NCBI RefSeq assembly: GCF_000801105.2
Contig: NW_026615402.1
Span: forward strand, 1 to 64,000
Reading direction: 5' to 3'
DNA length: 64,000 nucleotides
DNA from: Raphanus sativus
Lineage: Eukaryota; Streptophyta; Magnoliopsida; Brassicales; Brassicaceae
Below the pieces are notes generated by a model. It worked only from the letters and a program-made list of their open reading frames with translations, was not told the DNA's origin and did not search any database. Position 1 is the first letter of the stretch. Each line of letters opens with the position of its first letter. This document shows, piece after piece, positions 45,310-56,934 of the stretch. The position numbers and the translations under genes are program-made.

Positions 45310-47853
45310 CTCCGCCTACCGTCCGACGCCGCCGTCTCGGTAAAGTCGCTGAACCTGAGCCGCGCCGCCGCTCTCAGAGCCGGCGGGCTGGAGACGCTGG
45401 CTCGCATGTGCCGCGGCCTCGAGCGAGTGGACGTGTCGCACTGCTGGGGTTCGGCGACAGAGAAGCGGCTGCGCTCTCCGCCGCGGCGCCGGGCTGAGGG
45501 AGGTGAGGATGGACAAGTGCTTGAGCCTAAGCGACGTCGGATTGGCGAGGATCGTCCTCGGGTGTAGTAATCTGAGGAAGATCGGTCTGAAGTGGTGTAT
45601 GGAGATCTCAGATCTCGGGATCGATCTTCTCTGTAAGAAATGCAAAGACTTGAGATCTCTTGACGTCTCCTATCTTAAGGTTCGTCTCAGCTTTTGTAGA
45701 TTCCTGTTGTGTCTTATAATCTGACTTTGATTTTGGGTTGTTCAGATCACGAATGATTCGATCCGGTCTATAGCTTTACTACCAAAGCTTGAGGCTTTAG
45801 AGATGGTGAACTGTCCGTTGATTGATGATGATGGTTTAGCGTATCTTGAGAACGGTTGTCCTTCGTTACAGGTACTGTTTTGTCTTCACATATAAAAGTT
45901 TTTTTTTATTTTTATCTAAGATTTGTTTAGTAACTTGTAAGAAGTATAAACAGGAGATTGATGTTACAAGGTGTGAGCGTGTGAGTTTGTCTGGCGTTGT
46001 CTCCATAGTCAGAGGCCACCCTGATCTTCAACACCTTAAAAGCCAGTCACTGTGTATCCGTAAGTCTTATTGATCAAACATAGATAGATATGTTTAGGCC
46101 TAGAGGCATTGGGTTTTTCGGGTCGGTTACTTGGTTCGACCGATATCTCGTCGAAAATAAATTTGGTTTGGTTTTTGGTTAGTTGGTTTCATAAATTTCT
46201 TAAAGATTTTGAATTTGGTTAAATTTTGGTTTAAATTGGTTTTTTATTTAACATAGTTAAATTGGTTAAAATTCAAAAAAATCTGTTAACTTCAGTTATT
46301 TTGGTTCAAGTTCTGTTCAAAATTGGTATAGTTTATATTTTAATAGAAAACCGCATTAATCAATTAACGAACCGAATCAAAAACCAAATTTTTAAATGCC
46401 GAATCATACCGAACCGTTAACCGTATGCCTAGATATATTGGTGGATGAACTCTCTGTGAAATGTGGTGTAAACTCGTTACTCTTTGTGAATCACAGGAAG
46501 TATCTCTAAGCTTCTTACAAAACATCAAAGCTTTGAAGCATCTCAAAACTCTATGGATCGATGGAGCTCGCGTCTCTGATACCTCTCTCTTAACCATAAG
46601 CGCTAGCTGTAGATCATTAACAGATATCGGAGTGAGCAAATGTGAGGGTGTGACGGACATCGGCATGACGGGACTAGCACGCAACTGCTTAAACCTGAAA
46701 ACCCTAAACCTAGCGTGCTGCGGATTTGTGACTGATGCAGCCATCTCTGCTGTAGCTCAGTCTTGCCGCAATTTGGAGACTCTCAAGTTAGAGTCTTGTC
46801 ATATGATAACCGAGAAAGGTCTTCATTCGCTTGGATGTTACTCCAAGAATCTTCGAGAACTCGATCTTACCGACTGTTGTGGCGTCAATGACAGAGGTAA
46901 ACCAAAGATACATGTCGATTCAAACTCGTATTCGTGTGCTTACATCTCATCTGTTATGGTATCTTACTTCAGGGCTTGAATATATCTCGAAGTGTTCGAA
47001 TCTTCTAAGGTTGAAACTTGGCCTCTGCACAAATATCTCAGACAAAGGGATGTTTCATATCGGTTCCAAATGTTCCAAGCTTCTAGAACTTGATCTATAC
47101 CGGTAACATTCTTCTCTTAGACCAGTCTCTTATTCCTTGTAGAACAATCTTTGAGTTAAAAAGAAAAGTTGCAACTTCTTGATTTGTTTTCTAATTGATT
47201 CTGGTTTTGTTGAGTGCAGCTGTGGTGGTTTTGGAGATGACGGTTTAGCAGCTGTATCACGAGGCTGCAAGAGTTTGAACCGGCTCATTATATCGTACTG
47301 TGGTGATCTAACAGACGCTGGGGTTGAACAAATCCGCCAGCTTGAACATCTAAGTCACCTAGAAATCAGAGGGCTAAAGAATATAACCGGTGCTGGTCTA
47401 GCTGCAGTTGCGTGCGGCTGCAAGAAATTGGATTACTTGGACCTCAAGAAGTGCGAGAACATCGATGATTCAGGCTTCTGGGCGCTTGCTTACTTCGCAA
47501 GAAACCTAAGACAGGTAAATTTAAAAACATTGAGAGAATAAACCGACCGGTTTGGTAAAATGGAAACATATGTGATGCTTTGTGTTGTGTGTGTTTGGTT
47601 TGGGCAGATAAACTTGTGCTATTGCTCGGTCTCTGATACGGCTCTATGCATGTTAATGAGCAATCTGAGTCGTGTTCAAGACGTTGACTTAGTCAACCTG
47701 AACCGTGTGACCGTGGAAGGGTCTGAGTTTGCTCTAAGAGCCTGTTGCAATAGGCTCAAGAAGCTTAAACTTTTTGCACCTCTCAGATTTTTACTCTCGT
47801 CTGAATTGCTTGAGATGCTTCATGCTCGTGGTTGCCGCATCAGATGGGACTGA

Positions 47854-50188
47854 AGACAAAACTTACCTCGGCTTTGGCAGACTGTTATAGCCGCTAAGAA
47901 TCAATGGAACTTTCTTTTTTTTGAACTTTCTTAGTAGCACTTTAATGTGAGATCATATACTTGATGCATGTATCAGTTGTCTAATATTCTAAAATGTTTT
48001 TATATTCAGTTTCTCAATTATGTCTACTGCTTTGGTTTTATCTTGCAACATAAACAATATAGATTTTGTGGTAATTTCTTATTAAAAAACAAAAAATGTT
48101 TTGATATTCTAGGCAAAATGTTCCCCTTAAACTACATTTTCAAGGTATTAGAAACAAAACAAAGGGTAAATTTGTAAATGCTACATGTTCACTCTAATGT
48201 ATATATGTGTTTGTTAGAATGTTAAAATCTATTCAACAAAAAAAGTTATTTACAACATTTACGTGTTAGTCAGTGTTGCTAATTACAAATTTAGACTAAG
48301 GGCAAGCTATACATTCACTAGCTAGCAACAAAGGTACAATAAAGAATGCTCTTTCTCAAAAGAAGAAAATAACAAAGGTACTAATAAGATCTATCAAATA
48401 CTCCCATGTATCAACTTAAGCTGTGTTTAATTTTTTTTATTTTGTTTTATAATAATTTATATTCTCACAATTGTAGATATAATTTATTATTATTTGAAAT
48501 TTTTGACCAATCTCAAAATACTATATTTTTTTATTGGTTAAATTAGTTTAATCTAATACTAATACATAAAAATTCGTAGTTTCTTAATCTTTGTGCAAAA
48601 AATTTAAACATCGGTTAAAATGATAGGGAAAGAGTAGTAATTAGAGAATCTCTTACAAACAGACGCGATCTACTCCTTAAATACTTTTATTTCCCTTGGT
48701 TTTTTTTTTTGACAAAAGGGCTTTCATATTTCCCTTCGTTGTTCATAATTTTTTATTCCCTAATAGAAGTGTAGAACATAAAAGTAAAAGTTGTCTACTA
48801 CCAAAAAAGCTGATAATCTCACAAATTTATTTTACCTATTTTTGTCTACTACCAAAAAAGCTGATAATCTCACAAGTTTATTTTACCTATTTTTCTCTCA
48901 TGGCAAAGAAGCAAATCTAATATGTAGTCAAACAGGTTAAGAAACAGCTGTCTAAGTACAATGTTTAATATTATATATGTACAATGAAATTTATTTGTAT
49001 TTGCAATGATTAAATATCATCTTCTATAAAATGAGTGAAGAATATAGCATCATGCTACTTTGACCAGCTAGCTTATTGGTTGTTATTTCATTTTAAAAAA
49101 TATTCTTGGGCCAATAATTTTTTTAATATCATTACACAGAAAATACCAATTTATTTATTTTTGGTATAATATATATAATTATATTGGGACATATTAGTTA
49201 ATTTTGACCAATGACATTTAAGAAAAAGATGGCTAGATAAATGAAGATAACTTCTAAAATAGATTGAAAGTGATATATATATTACGTAAGCACACATGGA
49301 TTCTGGTTGGTGACTTTGCGGAATGGTGGAGTTACTTTTTTTAAACGTGATTATGCAAATATTTTATCAATCATAAAAATATCGAAATGAAAAAAGTAAA
49401 AATGCAAACTTGCGTTTCTGCGAACAAAAATTTTGAAAACAATTTCATTAAGTCGAAAATTGAGTTTTATTTGATTATTGAAAAAATCAACACTTTTATA
49501 TTATTAGACTATATAATAATACTATTTTAAAATTTTTAATAGAAAGCAATAAAATTTGTAATGATAAATAGTTATATTGTAAATAAAAACATTCACTGAT
49601 CGTTTTATAATATTATAAGATGTTAATTTATTATTAAAAACGTAATAACTAGATATTTGCAATACAGAGTAAAATAATTTAATCAGAGTTTAGTTATTTT
49701 CAAATGTTGCAGTAATTAGTTTAATTATTGATATTTAATTTTAATTTAATAACATATTTTTTAATTAATTTAGTATGTATTCCGCCATTCAGCAAATTTT
49801 AAATATTTTCGAAGCTTAACTAATTTTTTTCATGGCTTAACTAGTTTTTCCAAGATTTCACGATTAAAAAATGTTTACTGATCGGAGCCAGTCACCTATT
49901 TCACAATGAGTGTAAATACACAGTTGTATAAATTATTTCCATACACCACAGGAAGACAAAATGAGTAAAATCCACACAATGAAAGATATAACCATATCTT
50001 CTTGGATATGAAGTGAAAGTGTAGCTCTGGTTTTAACTAATTCTACACAATGGAGATTTTGTACCATAAGTGTTTACGAGCGATAAGGTTGTCTTCTCGA
50101 TAAATAGTGTCCTCACTTCTCCGAATATAGCACACAGAAATAAAAGATAACTTCTCAGTCTAAACAAACTTAAGAAAAATATTTTGTT
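47854..50188. other. Intergenic; MITE, short tandem repeat and C2H2 gene promoter
   Basis: No gene. 48401-48634 looks like a Stowaway-type MITE (ctccc... / ...gggaaagag between TA dinucleotides). 48793-48894 is a 51-bp tandem duplication beginning gtctactaccaaaaaagctg. 49890-50188 is the promoter and leader of the following zinc-finger gene: it is clearly similar to 56935-57245 inverted, including the block aataaatagtgtcctca-type sequence about 80 bp before the start codon. Confidence 0.55.
48793..48894. repeat. 51-bp tandem duplication
   Basis: Two adjacent copies (48793-48843, 48844-48894) that differ at a single base (acaaattt versus acaagttt) in the part compared. Confidence 0.85.
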
Positions 50189-51004
50189 ATGGAGAACCAA
50201 GCTATGTCTTCTGCAAGCTCTTCCGTGGCCCGACCCGAAAAATGCAATGACGTTAACGTGACTGCGGGGGAGTCCCAGGAGATGGCAATGGAGAACAACA
50301 ACTCGGGCCTATGGTCTACTCGGGAGGTTATGTCTGAGAACCCTAGTCTTGGATCTAATGCTGTCCCAACAATAGACGGTCTCATGCAGGGCTACACATC
50401 AGAACCTAATAAGATCTACACTTGTCGCTTTTGCAATAAACTGTTCTCAGTCGCTCAAAGCCTAGGTGGTCACATGAACGCGCACAAGACGGAGCTACAG
50501 TGGGAAAGGAAGCGGAAGGAGATGGAAAAAGAGTTCCCTCTTTGGGTATTACGTAAATATCCACAAGGTGCTTTATCAAATGATGGTAATCTTGGGATCA
50601 CTTCTGAACCTTTCAAACGCATACGTACCGGCCTTAACCCATCTTTCTATAGCGGAGTCATGGACATGAACATGAACATGACCGTAGGTCCTCGCATGGC
50701 TCCTACTGGCGTCCTCTCATGGAACACTTACATTAATGGTTCCTTTTCAGGGGGACTTGCGCCAGTACCCTCCTACAACAACTATCCCCCGATGCTCCCT
50801 AGAAACGTTCCTCCGTTTCCTCCACATAGGACTACCAATCTTCCTAGCTATTTGTATCCGCAAGAGAATGTATTGAACGAGGAGGATGTCATCTTAAATC
50901 TAGGAAATGGCAACATTGTAAAGATTGATGATGACGGTGAAGATGCTGTTGATCCGCCAGAAGAAGGGACATCTAAGAGCTGGGGCGCTGATCTATCCCT
51001 TTAA
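50189..51004 (+). CDS. Single C2H2 zinc-finger protein with C-terminal EAR motif (gene 1)
   Basis: Intronless, 271 aa. Probable nuclear transcriptional repressor. One plant-type finger at residues 79-99 (CRFCNKLFSVAQSLGGHMNAH, C-x2-C-x12-H-x3-H); its core is QSLGGH rather than the usual QALGGH, a substitution in the segment that contacts DNA. The following WERKRKEMEKEFP is conserved in gene 2. The extreme C-terminus WGADLSL carries a DLSL EAR-type repression motif, preceded by an acidic stretch (about 240-255). The middle is rich in Pro, Asn and Met. The N-terminus holds one copy of a unit that gene 2 repeats. Start at 50189 fits the conserved MENQ. Close paralogue at 55705-56934 in inverted orientation, with a shared promoter. 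Confidence 0.88.
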   Translation: MENQAMSSASSSVARPEKCNDVNVTAGESQEMAMENNNSGLWSTREVMSENPSLGSNAVPTIDGLMQGYTSEPNKIYTCRFCNKLFSVAQSLGGHMNAHKTELQWERKRKEMEKEFPLWVLRKYPQGALSNDGNLGITSEPFKRIRTGLNPSFYSGVMDMNMNMTVGPRMAPTGVLSWNTYINGSFSGGLAPVPSYNNYPPMLPRNVPPFPPHRTTNLPSYLYPQENVLNEEDVILNLGNGNIVKIDDDGEDAVDPPEEGTSKSWGADLSL

Positions 51005-53540
51005 GTATTGTTTAGTTTTCATTTTTGAGGTATCATATCTATTAGAGACCTCTCTATGATATCTATCTCTGAATGTTGTTTTTCTCTTTTCTAATATTAT
51101 CTATTTCATTTTAAATATTCCTTTGGATGTAGCATCTCTTCTTCTGGTTGATTTGCTTTTTATCAGTTTATGATTCCTTTTTTTTTCTCTTTCTGCCATC
51201 CATATATCATGAGTCTTTTATCATTTCGGCAGTTGTGAAAATCCTTGGTTGAATTCAGTTAAGGAAGTAACTCCTACCACTGTTATGTGTCTTGATTAAT
51301 GTTTAGATTTTAAACTTTAGCGGGCATGACCTGACGCCTTCAACACTGATTCTCAAATCCTTGGTTGAATTCGCTGTAGGCATAAGCCCAATGTATCGAT
51401 TTGGGAAAAAATAAACATCAATGTCCAGACAAAAATGTTTATTGGACATGATCATTTAGATATAAAAAGCCCATTTGACATAAAAAAAAATATGTTTTGA
51501 TATTTCTAATTTATTACTTGGACCTTTAGAACAACCTAGTTAATTATAGTTTTTATTTGGGTTGGTCATATTTTTGATATATGTTTTATTTGGGTTTAAA
51601 CAACCAATATCCAAAAACAGAAATGTCCATATGGATAAGTCTATTTTACGTGGACAACTCGATTGGGTCTTTAGATTTGACAAGTTTCTTCTTTATGAAA
51701 AGAAAATGAAATGCATCAATTGAATTATATTCAACATGCAGCATAATACGAAGAGAAATTAATCCTTTTAGCTCGGAGTGTTAAATTTTGATATTTTTCT
51801 AACATTTATTATGACACTCCTGAACTTGAAATTTAGATTTTTTTTTAATCTACAATAAATTGCAATTTAGGATTCTAACTCCAAATCTAGATATAAAAAT
51901 CTTTAAACCTTAATTTTTAAACTATAATGCTTCCACAAAATTTTTGATATTATGGAGCGCTTTTTGTCTTTTCATTTTAGAACACAAACTTTCAATAAAA
52001 ACTCAGTCTTCTTCTATATAATAGAAAAAGAGAAGTATCCATCCTCTTTGTCCATAAGCATAAAAGGCAACATAACGAGATAAGTATTATGACCGTGAAT
52101 TCGAGACGTTGCTTAAATGCATCGGAGAATAGTCACATAATGAGACGTTGAGGTCTAAACCTCATCTACGAGAAGGTATTCTCGATTGCATCTTCTGACC
52201 TGAGTAACCTGAAGCAAACACTCGGCAACAAGTCCGAGGAATCATCTCTTTCCATAGGAAGAGGGAATGGTAGTAAAGTACTTTCTGTCCTGGGCTTAGA
52301 GGAGATAGATAATGGATTGACCATAATCAACTTGTTAGTGAGCCTGAGCCAACCGTTTGAATAAATTTACTGGACGAGATCCAACCAAGTAAACCGCGAA
52401 GTGACGAGACTGAGGTGATATTCGGAGGTGGAGGATAAGTTGCCGGTAAAGGGGTAAAAGACAGACGTCGACTAGAAGCTGCCCTCACCGGGGTATGCGG
52501 GACGTCCAGAAAGACCTAAAGGAGAAAAACCATGAACAATGATAGCAAAGTAAATCTTGTTGGGATAGATGTTCCGGCAGTCATGACAGAGACCTCGGAA
52601 GCCCGGATCTGGTCGGCGAGTCTGAGGGTGGATTCCCACGGACAAGAAACTCCTCTGGAGTGCTTTTGTCTATCTTGCAAATGTTTGATATCCTAAGAAA
52701 ATGGACAGAAACTTCAAGGTTGCATGATCCGTGTTCGAGTGCGGACACTGCAGCTAACGGCGGCGATTAAAATATGCACTTAAGTTTTTAATAATAGAGA
52801 GCGTATGTATATATATAGTATGTTCATGTCAAACTCAACATAAAACTCAAGTCTTGGAATGGGCTACATTACATATTTACATGAGACCAGAGCAAGATTG
52901 TTAAAAAATTATTATCGTGGCATGCATCAATTGATTTCACACTCCAAACAAAGAGCATAATATTATGCAAACTCAAGTCTTTGTTTTGGGGTATGTATGA
53001 AAATATTAATTCTAAGATACGTTTAACCATGTCCACAAATATATATTTACAGTGAAACATTTCAGGAAAACATTGGTCAAAAAAACATTTCAGTGAAATA
53101 TACGTTTAACCATGTCCACAAAAAGGCAGTGAGGAAAACGCATAGCTATGGAGGAGGCGTTTGGTTGTGGTGTTTTTCCAGTTTTTGAGCTTTTAAAAGT
53201 TCTTGTTTTCTGGAGTTAGGGAGGTCTCAGTTCATTTTGGAAGTTTTTTCTCTGGTTGTGTATCCATTGCAACTATGTTTTTTCTGCTCTTTGCAATATA
53301 TATTTTCAGAAGGAAAAAAAAAAAAAAACATTGGTCAAAAAAACATTCCAAATATTTTGAATAATTTGAAGAGCTGACCGGTAACAACACTTTTGTTTAT
53401 CATAAGATATGCCCAAAAATTATTATGTATAGAAGAGAAAAGTGATGGTTTAGAAATAATGACTACATTAACCTCAAATAAATACTAGTATTTAATTTAG
53501 CGAATGAAACGATATAATAACTTTATCTGTTTAGACATAG
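51005..53540. other. Intergenic with an unidentified gene remnant
   Basis: Mostly AT-rich. 52100-52680 differs: it is less AT-rich and contains the remnant listed separately. 53090-53300 is also less AT-rich but shows no gene. Confidence 0.45.
52161..52364 (+). pseudogene. Unidentified gene remnant
   Basis: 67 codons without a stop read LIYEKVFSIASSDLSNLKQT, LGNKSEESSLSIGRGNGSKV and LSVLGLEEIDNGLTIINLLV, ending FE and TAA. There is no start codon in frame. Further protein-like sequence (TETSEARIWSASLRVDSHGQ) lies around 52585-52645. Composition is that of real coding DNA, but I do not recognise the protein. It may be a transposon or decayed gene. Confidence 0.35.
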
Positions 53541-54560
53541 AAATATTATGCATACAAAACTCTATCGTATCCTCAAGATCCAATCAAAAAGGAATGTCTA
53601 GTTATGTCTTATGTTCATTTGTATAGAAAAAGTCCTTGTATTGCAGTTGATACGAGAGTCTACATAGTATAAATGCCACACTTGTACATTAAAAGCTAAT
53701 TATTGAGAATGAGTTTATTTTACTCATATGGTATCAGAGCATTTTGAATTTGTTCTCTAATGAATCTGCACTCATTTATCTTCGCTCATTTATCTTCGTC
53801 CACACACATTCGCCAGATTTTCATCGGAATCTTCATATTTTCGTCTTCATCACTTTCGATTAACTTCATATGTCGATTCCAATTTCAGTTCAATTTCAGA
53901 TGGTTTTCGACATTGGAGCTCGAGATCAATTTTAATGGGTAAACGTAACTGCAAAGTGAAATATCGTCGTTCTTCACTAGATTTTCTGAAATTTGGTTCC
54001 TTGTCTTCTCTGTTACCTCGCGATGATCCTTCTGGCTCAAATCCAGCTTGCATTATCAACGGAACTCAGGATCGAACCGTTTCATTTGATCTGGGACTTC
54101 GTCTTCTCTAGCTCATTTTAAAGTATCTGATTCACCTGATAACATTCACTCTCTTTATCATCTCTTGAGTTCTAATAATCCTAAATTAGTTCTAGCTGCG
54201 GAACCTCTTAATGGTAATAACTATGGTGTCTAGAGACTATCGATGACCACTAGTCTTGAAGTTAAAAAAATAGGTTTTGTTGAAGGTTCTATAGTCAAAC
54301 CTTCTGAAAATGATCTATATTTCAAGATAGTGTCGTTGCAGCAGTATGATCAAGTTTTGGCTCTTGAATAGCATGACTAAACAGATCTATACAAGTATTC
54401 TATGTATCAAGAACACTTCAGATATTTGGATGGATCTATATCTCTCATAGTATTGTATGTCGAATATTGTCTATAGTACTAAGAGTCTTTCCAAGAGCAA
54501 ACTTATATTTGAAGTTTTCTTAATCTTGTATTTGAAATTTGGGGATGACCTTCTCCAAAG
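53540..54560 (+). mobile_element. Ty1/copia retrotransposon remnant
   Basis: tggtatcagagc at 53729-53740 is the primer-binding site complementary to initiator tRNA-Met used by plant copia elements. The preceding sequence ends an LTR (actca at 53722-53726) and has a TATA-like gtataaatg at about 53668. Downstream, 54195-54340 reads PLNGNNYGV, stop, RLSMTTSLEVKKIGFVEGSI and KPSEND, the N-terminal gag pattern (LxGxNYxxWxxxM...K..FVDG) with stop codons. Pol and 3' LTR are missing. The left LTR boundary is uncertain. Confidence 0.75.
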
Positions 54561-55704
54561 ATAAACCTTTAAAAAATCTCAAAATTTTTATTATTACATT
54601 ATAGTCTTTATTTTAGACAAAATCAAATAAAAGCATAAAACTTTTATAACAACTAAAATCATACATAAAAATATTATAAATAATACTTATTAATAAACCA
54701 TTACATTATAATAGCAAATTACGTATAAATAAAAGAATTAAAATACATTATTCATTATTATTCCTATAATGCTCTTATATATGATCAGTTAGTACATTTC
54801 AAAATGATAAATGAACTTCTTTACTTTTTGTTTGTAGATTACGAGTTAAAAATTGTTGAAACCAATTATTTTCGTTTATCTTGGAGATTCAGGGTCAAGT
54901 TTACCGGACTATTAGTATAATTGTAATATTTATTTTATTTATGTAATTTTCTTTTATGCATTTTTACTTTGTTGTATTTTGTATTAATTTATTTGATGTA
55001 ATATTGCTTTATATACTATTTGTTTAATATTATTAAATATTTTGATTTTTATTTAAAATTTTATGTTATTTAAATTTATATGTAAAAGTTAAATTTATAA
55101 GAACATATATAAATATATAAAATATATAAAACTATATGGAATTAAATTATAAACAAGAAAGTTATCAATACTTTTTTAAAAACATACAAATACAAGGACT
55201 ACAAAATTATGAAACTTCAAATATAAGAAACCTTACAATTTGAGGTTTTGAGATTTCTCTTGGAACACATTAAAATGTTTTACATGTATATATACTCAAA
55301 TTTCCTTACGCGTTCTCCAACATTAATACTGATAACTCGACTGACATAATCAAGAAATCTAAGTATGTAAACAAGATATAGGGAGCCATAGTTCTGAATC
55401 GAAAGGTTTGAAATCAAGACAAGTAACTTTGGTAAAAAATAGTTCCCTGCAAAACCAAGGATTTTGACCTTTACCAAAATGATTAAAAAAAACTCATGAG
55501 TCATGATATATGTATAGATGGCAACAAAAAAGAAAAAAAAAAGGAATCCATTTATTGATAAAAAGAAGCAAATCAACCAGAAGAAGAGATGCTACTTACA
55601 TATTGCATGAAAATTAAAAAAAAAAAAAAAAAAAAAAAGCAATCTTCAGAGAGAGATGTATGTCTCTAATAGAAAACTAAACAATTCATAGGACTAAACA
55701 ATAT
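54561..55704. other. Intergenic, very AT-rich
   Basis: No gene or defined repeat. The end (55500-55704) is the 3' flank of the minus-strand zinc-finger gene and has an A-rich tract at 55615-55638. Confidence 0.5.
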
Positions 55705-56934
55705 TCAAAGAGATAAATCAGCCCCCCAGCTCTTGGATGGCCCTTCTTCAGGCTCAACATCACCACCATCGTCATCATCGTCATCAATCTCCACAATATT
55801 ACCCCTTCCTATCTCTGAGATGAAATTCACCTCGTTCAATACATTTCCCTGTGGATACAAACCGCTAGGAAGGTTGGTGGTCTGAGGAGGAGGGAAAGGA
55901 GGAGCGTTTCTAGGGATCATCGGGGGATAGTTGCTGTAAAGGGGTGTAGGCCCCCCAAGTCCCCCTGAAGAAGAACCGTCAGCGTTCCCTGGGAAGAAGC
56001 TAGTAGGAGGAGCCACGCGAGGAACCACGGCAATGTTCGGGTCCGAGAATCGGTTACTCGAGGAAGGGTAGTTACCGGTGAACCTGCGTTTGAAAGCCTC
56101 AAGAGGGATCCCAAGATGATTATCGTTTGATAACGCCTCTGATGAATAGCCACCTAAGAAAAACAGAAGAGGATTGTCTATCTTAGAGTTCAAAAAGGAG
56201 TATCCGGGGTACTCTTGTTCCATATCCTTCCTCTTCTTCTCCCACTCTCGCTCTTGCTTGTGCGCGTTCTGGTGACCACCTAGGGCTTGGCTTGTTGGGA
56301 ACCCTTTCTTGCAAAGGGGGCAAGTGAAGATCTTATTAGATCTTGATGGGTAAAGGTACGTGATCTGGTTCCCTGTTGGGACAGCACCAGATCCGGGACT
56401 AGGGTTTTCAGTTACAACAAGAGCAGACCCTAGTCCCGGATTGTTGTTATCCGTTTCCATCTCCCTGGACTCCTCCACAGCCACGATAACGTCAGTGCCT
56501 CGGGGCGGCGCGGGAGAGCTTTCATAAGGCACAATTTGGTTCTCCGTCGTTGCCACCACCTCCGTGGCCTCCTCCACAGCCACGATAAAGCCTGCAGAAG
56601 ACACAACTTGGTTCTCCGTTGCCACCATCTCCTTGTTGGCCTCCTCCACAGCCATGGTGACGTCATTGGATTTTTCTGGTTGGGGCGCAGGCGCGGAAGA
56701 GCATGCAGAAGACACAGCTTGGTTCTCCGTAGCCTTCTCCATGGGTGACTCCTCTACAGCCACGGTGACGTCATTGCATTTCTCAGGTTGGGGCGCGGAA
56801 GAGCTTACAGATGACGCAACTTGGCTCTCCGTTGCCTTCTCCATGGACTCATCCACGGCCACGATGATCTCATCATTGCATGTTTTGGGTGGGGCCACGG
56901 AAGAGCTTGAAGCAGACATAACTTGGTTCTCCAT
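55705..56934 (-). CDS. Single C2H2 zinc-finger protein with amplified N-terminal repeats (gene 2)
   Basis: Intronless, 409 aa, paralogue of gene 1. Finger at residues 205-225 (CPLCKKGFPTSQALGGHQNAH) with the canonical QALGGH core, then WEKKRKDMEQEYP, a Pro/Asn-rich middle, an Asp-rich stretch (EIDDDDDDGGD) and the same C-terminal WGADLSL with DLSL EAR motif. The first 165 residues are five imperfect repeats of about 25-37 residues built on ENQ.xSS..S.AP.PEK.ND plus V.VAVEES..M.AT, starting at about residues 2, 36, 70, 107 and 131; gene 1 has one. A 25-residue insertion-like segment after the finger (SFLNSKIDNPLLFFLGG) is absent from gene 1. Upstream DNA to about 57245 is similar to that of gene 1. 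Probably a nuclear repressor. Confidence 0.88.
   Translation of the reverse strand: MENQVMSASSSSVAPPKTCNDEIIVAVDESMEKATESQVASSVSSSAPQPEKCNDVTVAVEESPMEKATENQAVSSACSSAPAPQPEKSNDVTMAVEEANKEMVATENQVVSSAGFIVAVEEATEVVATTENQIVPYESSPAPPRGTDVIVAVEESREMETDNNNPGLGSALVVTENPSPGSGAVPTGNQITYLYPSRSNKIFTCPLCKKGFPTSQALGGHQNAHKQEREWEKKRKDMEQEYPGYSFLNSKIDNPLLFFLGGYSSEALSNDNHLGIPLEAFKRRFTGNYPSSSNRFSDPNIAVVPRVAPPTSFFPGNADGSSSGGLGGPTPLYSNYPPMIPRNAPPFPPPQTTNLPSGLYPQGNVLNEVNFISEIGRGNIVEIDDDDDDGGDVEPEEGPSKSWGADLSL

Larger units (their letters stand above)
37517..47853 (+). pseudogene. FBL3: F-box/LRR gene (FBL3-like) broken by a retroelement
   Basis: Would encode an F-box substrate adaptor of an SCF ubiquitin ligase with about 18 leucine-rich repeats. 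Exons: 37517-37770 continued at 45315-45679, then 45746-45871, 45954-46059, 46497-46896, 46973-47102, 47220-47514, 47608-47853. The F-box (LSEDLLARVYGFLDPPCRKT) and LRR order follow Arabidopsis FBL3 (from memory At5g01720) to the end CRIRWD. Lesions: the insertion at 37771-45309 with stop codons just inside it; two 1-base losses in exon 1 (near 45450, after HCWG, and near 45495); a 1-base gain near 46041 in exon 3. All later exons stay open, so decay is recent or some frameshifts are sequencing errors. The 5' part alone could give an 86-codon F-box peptide. Confidence 0.92.
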
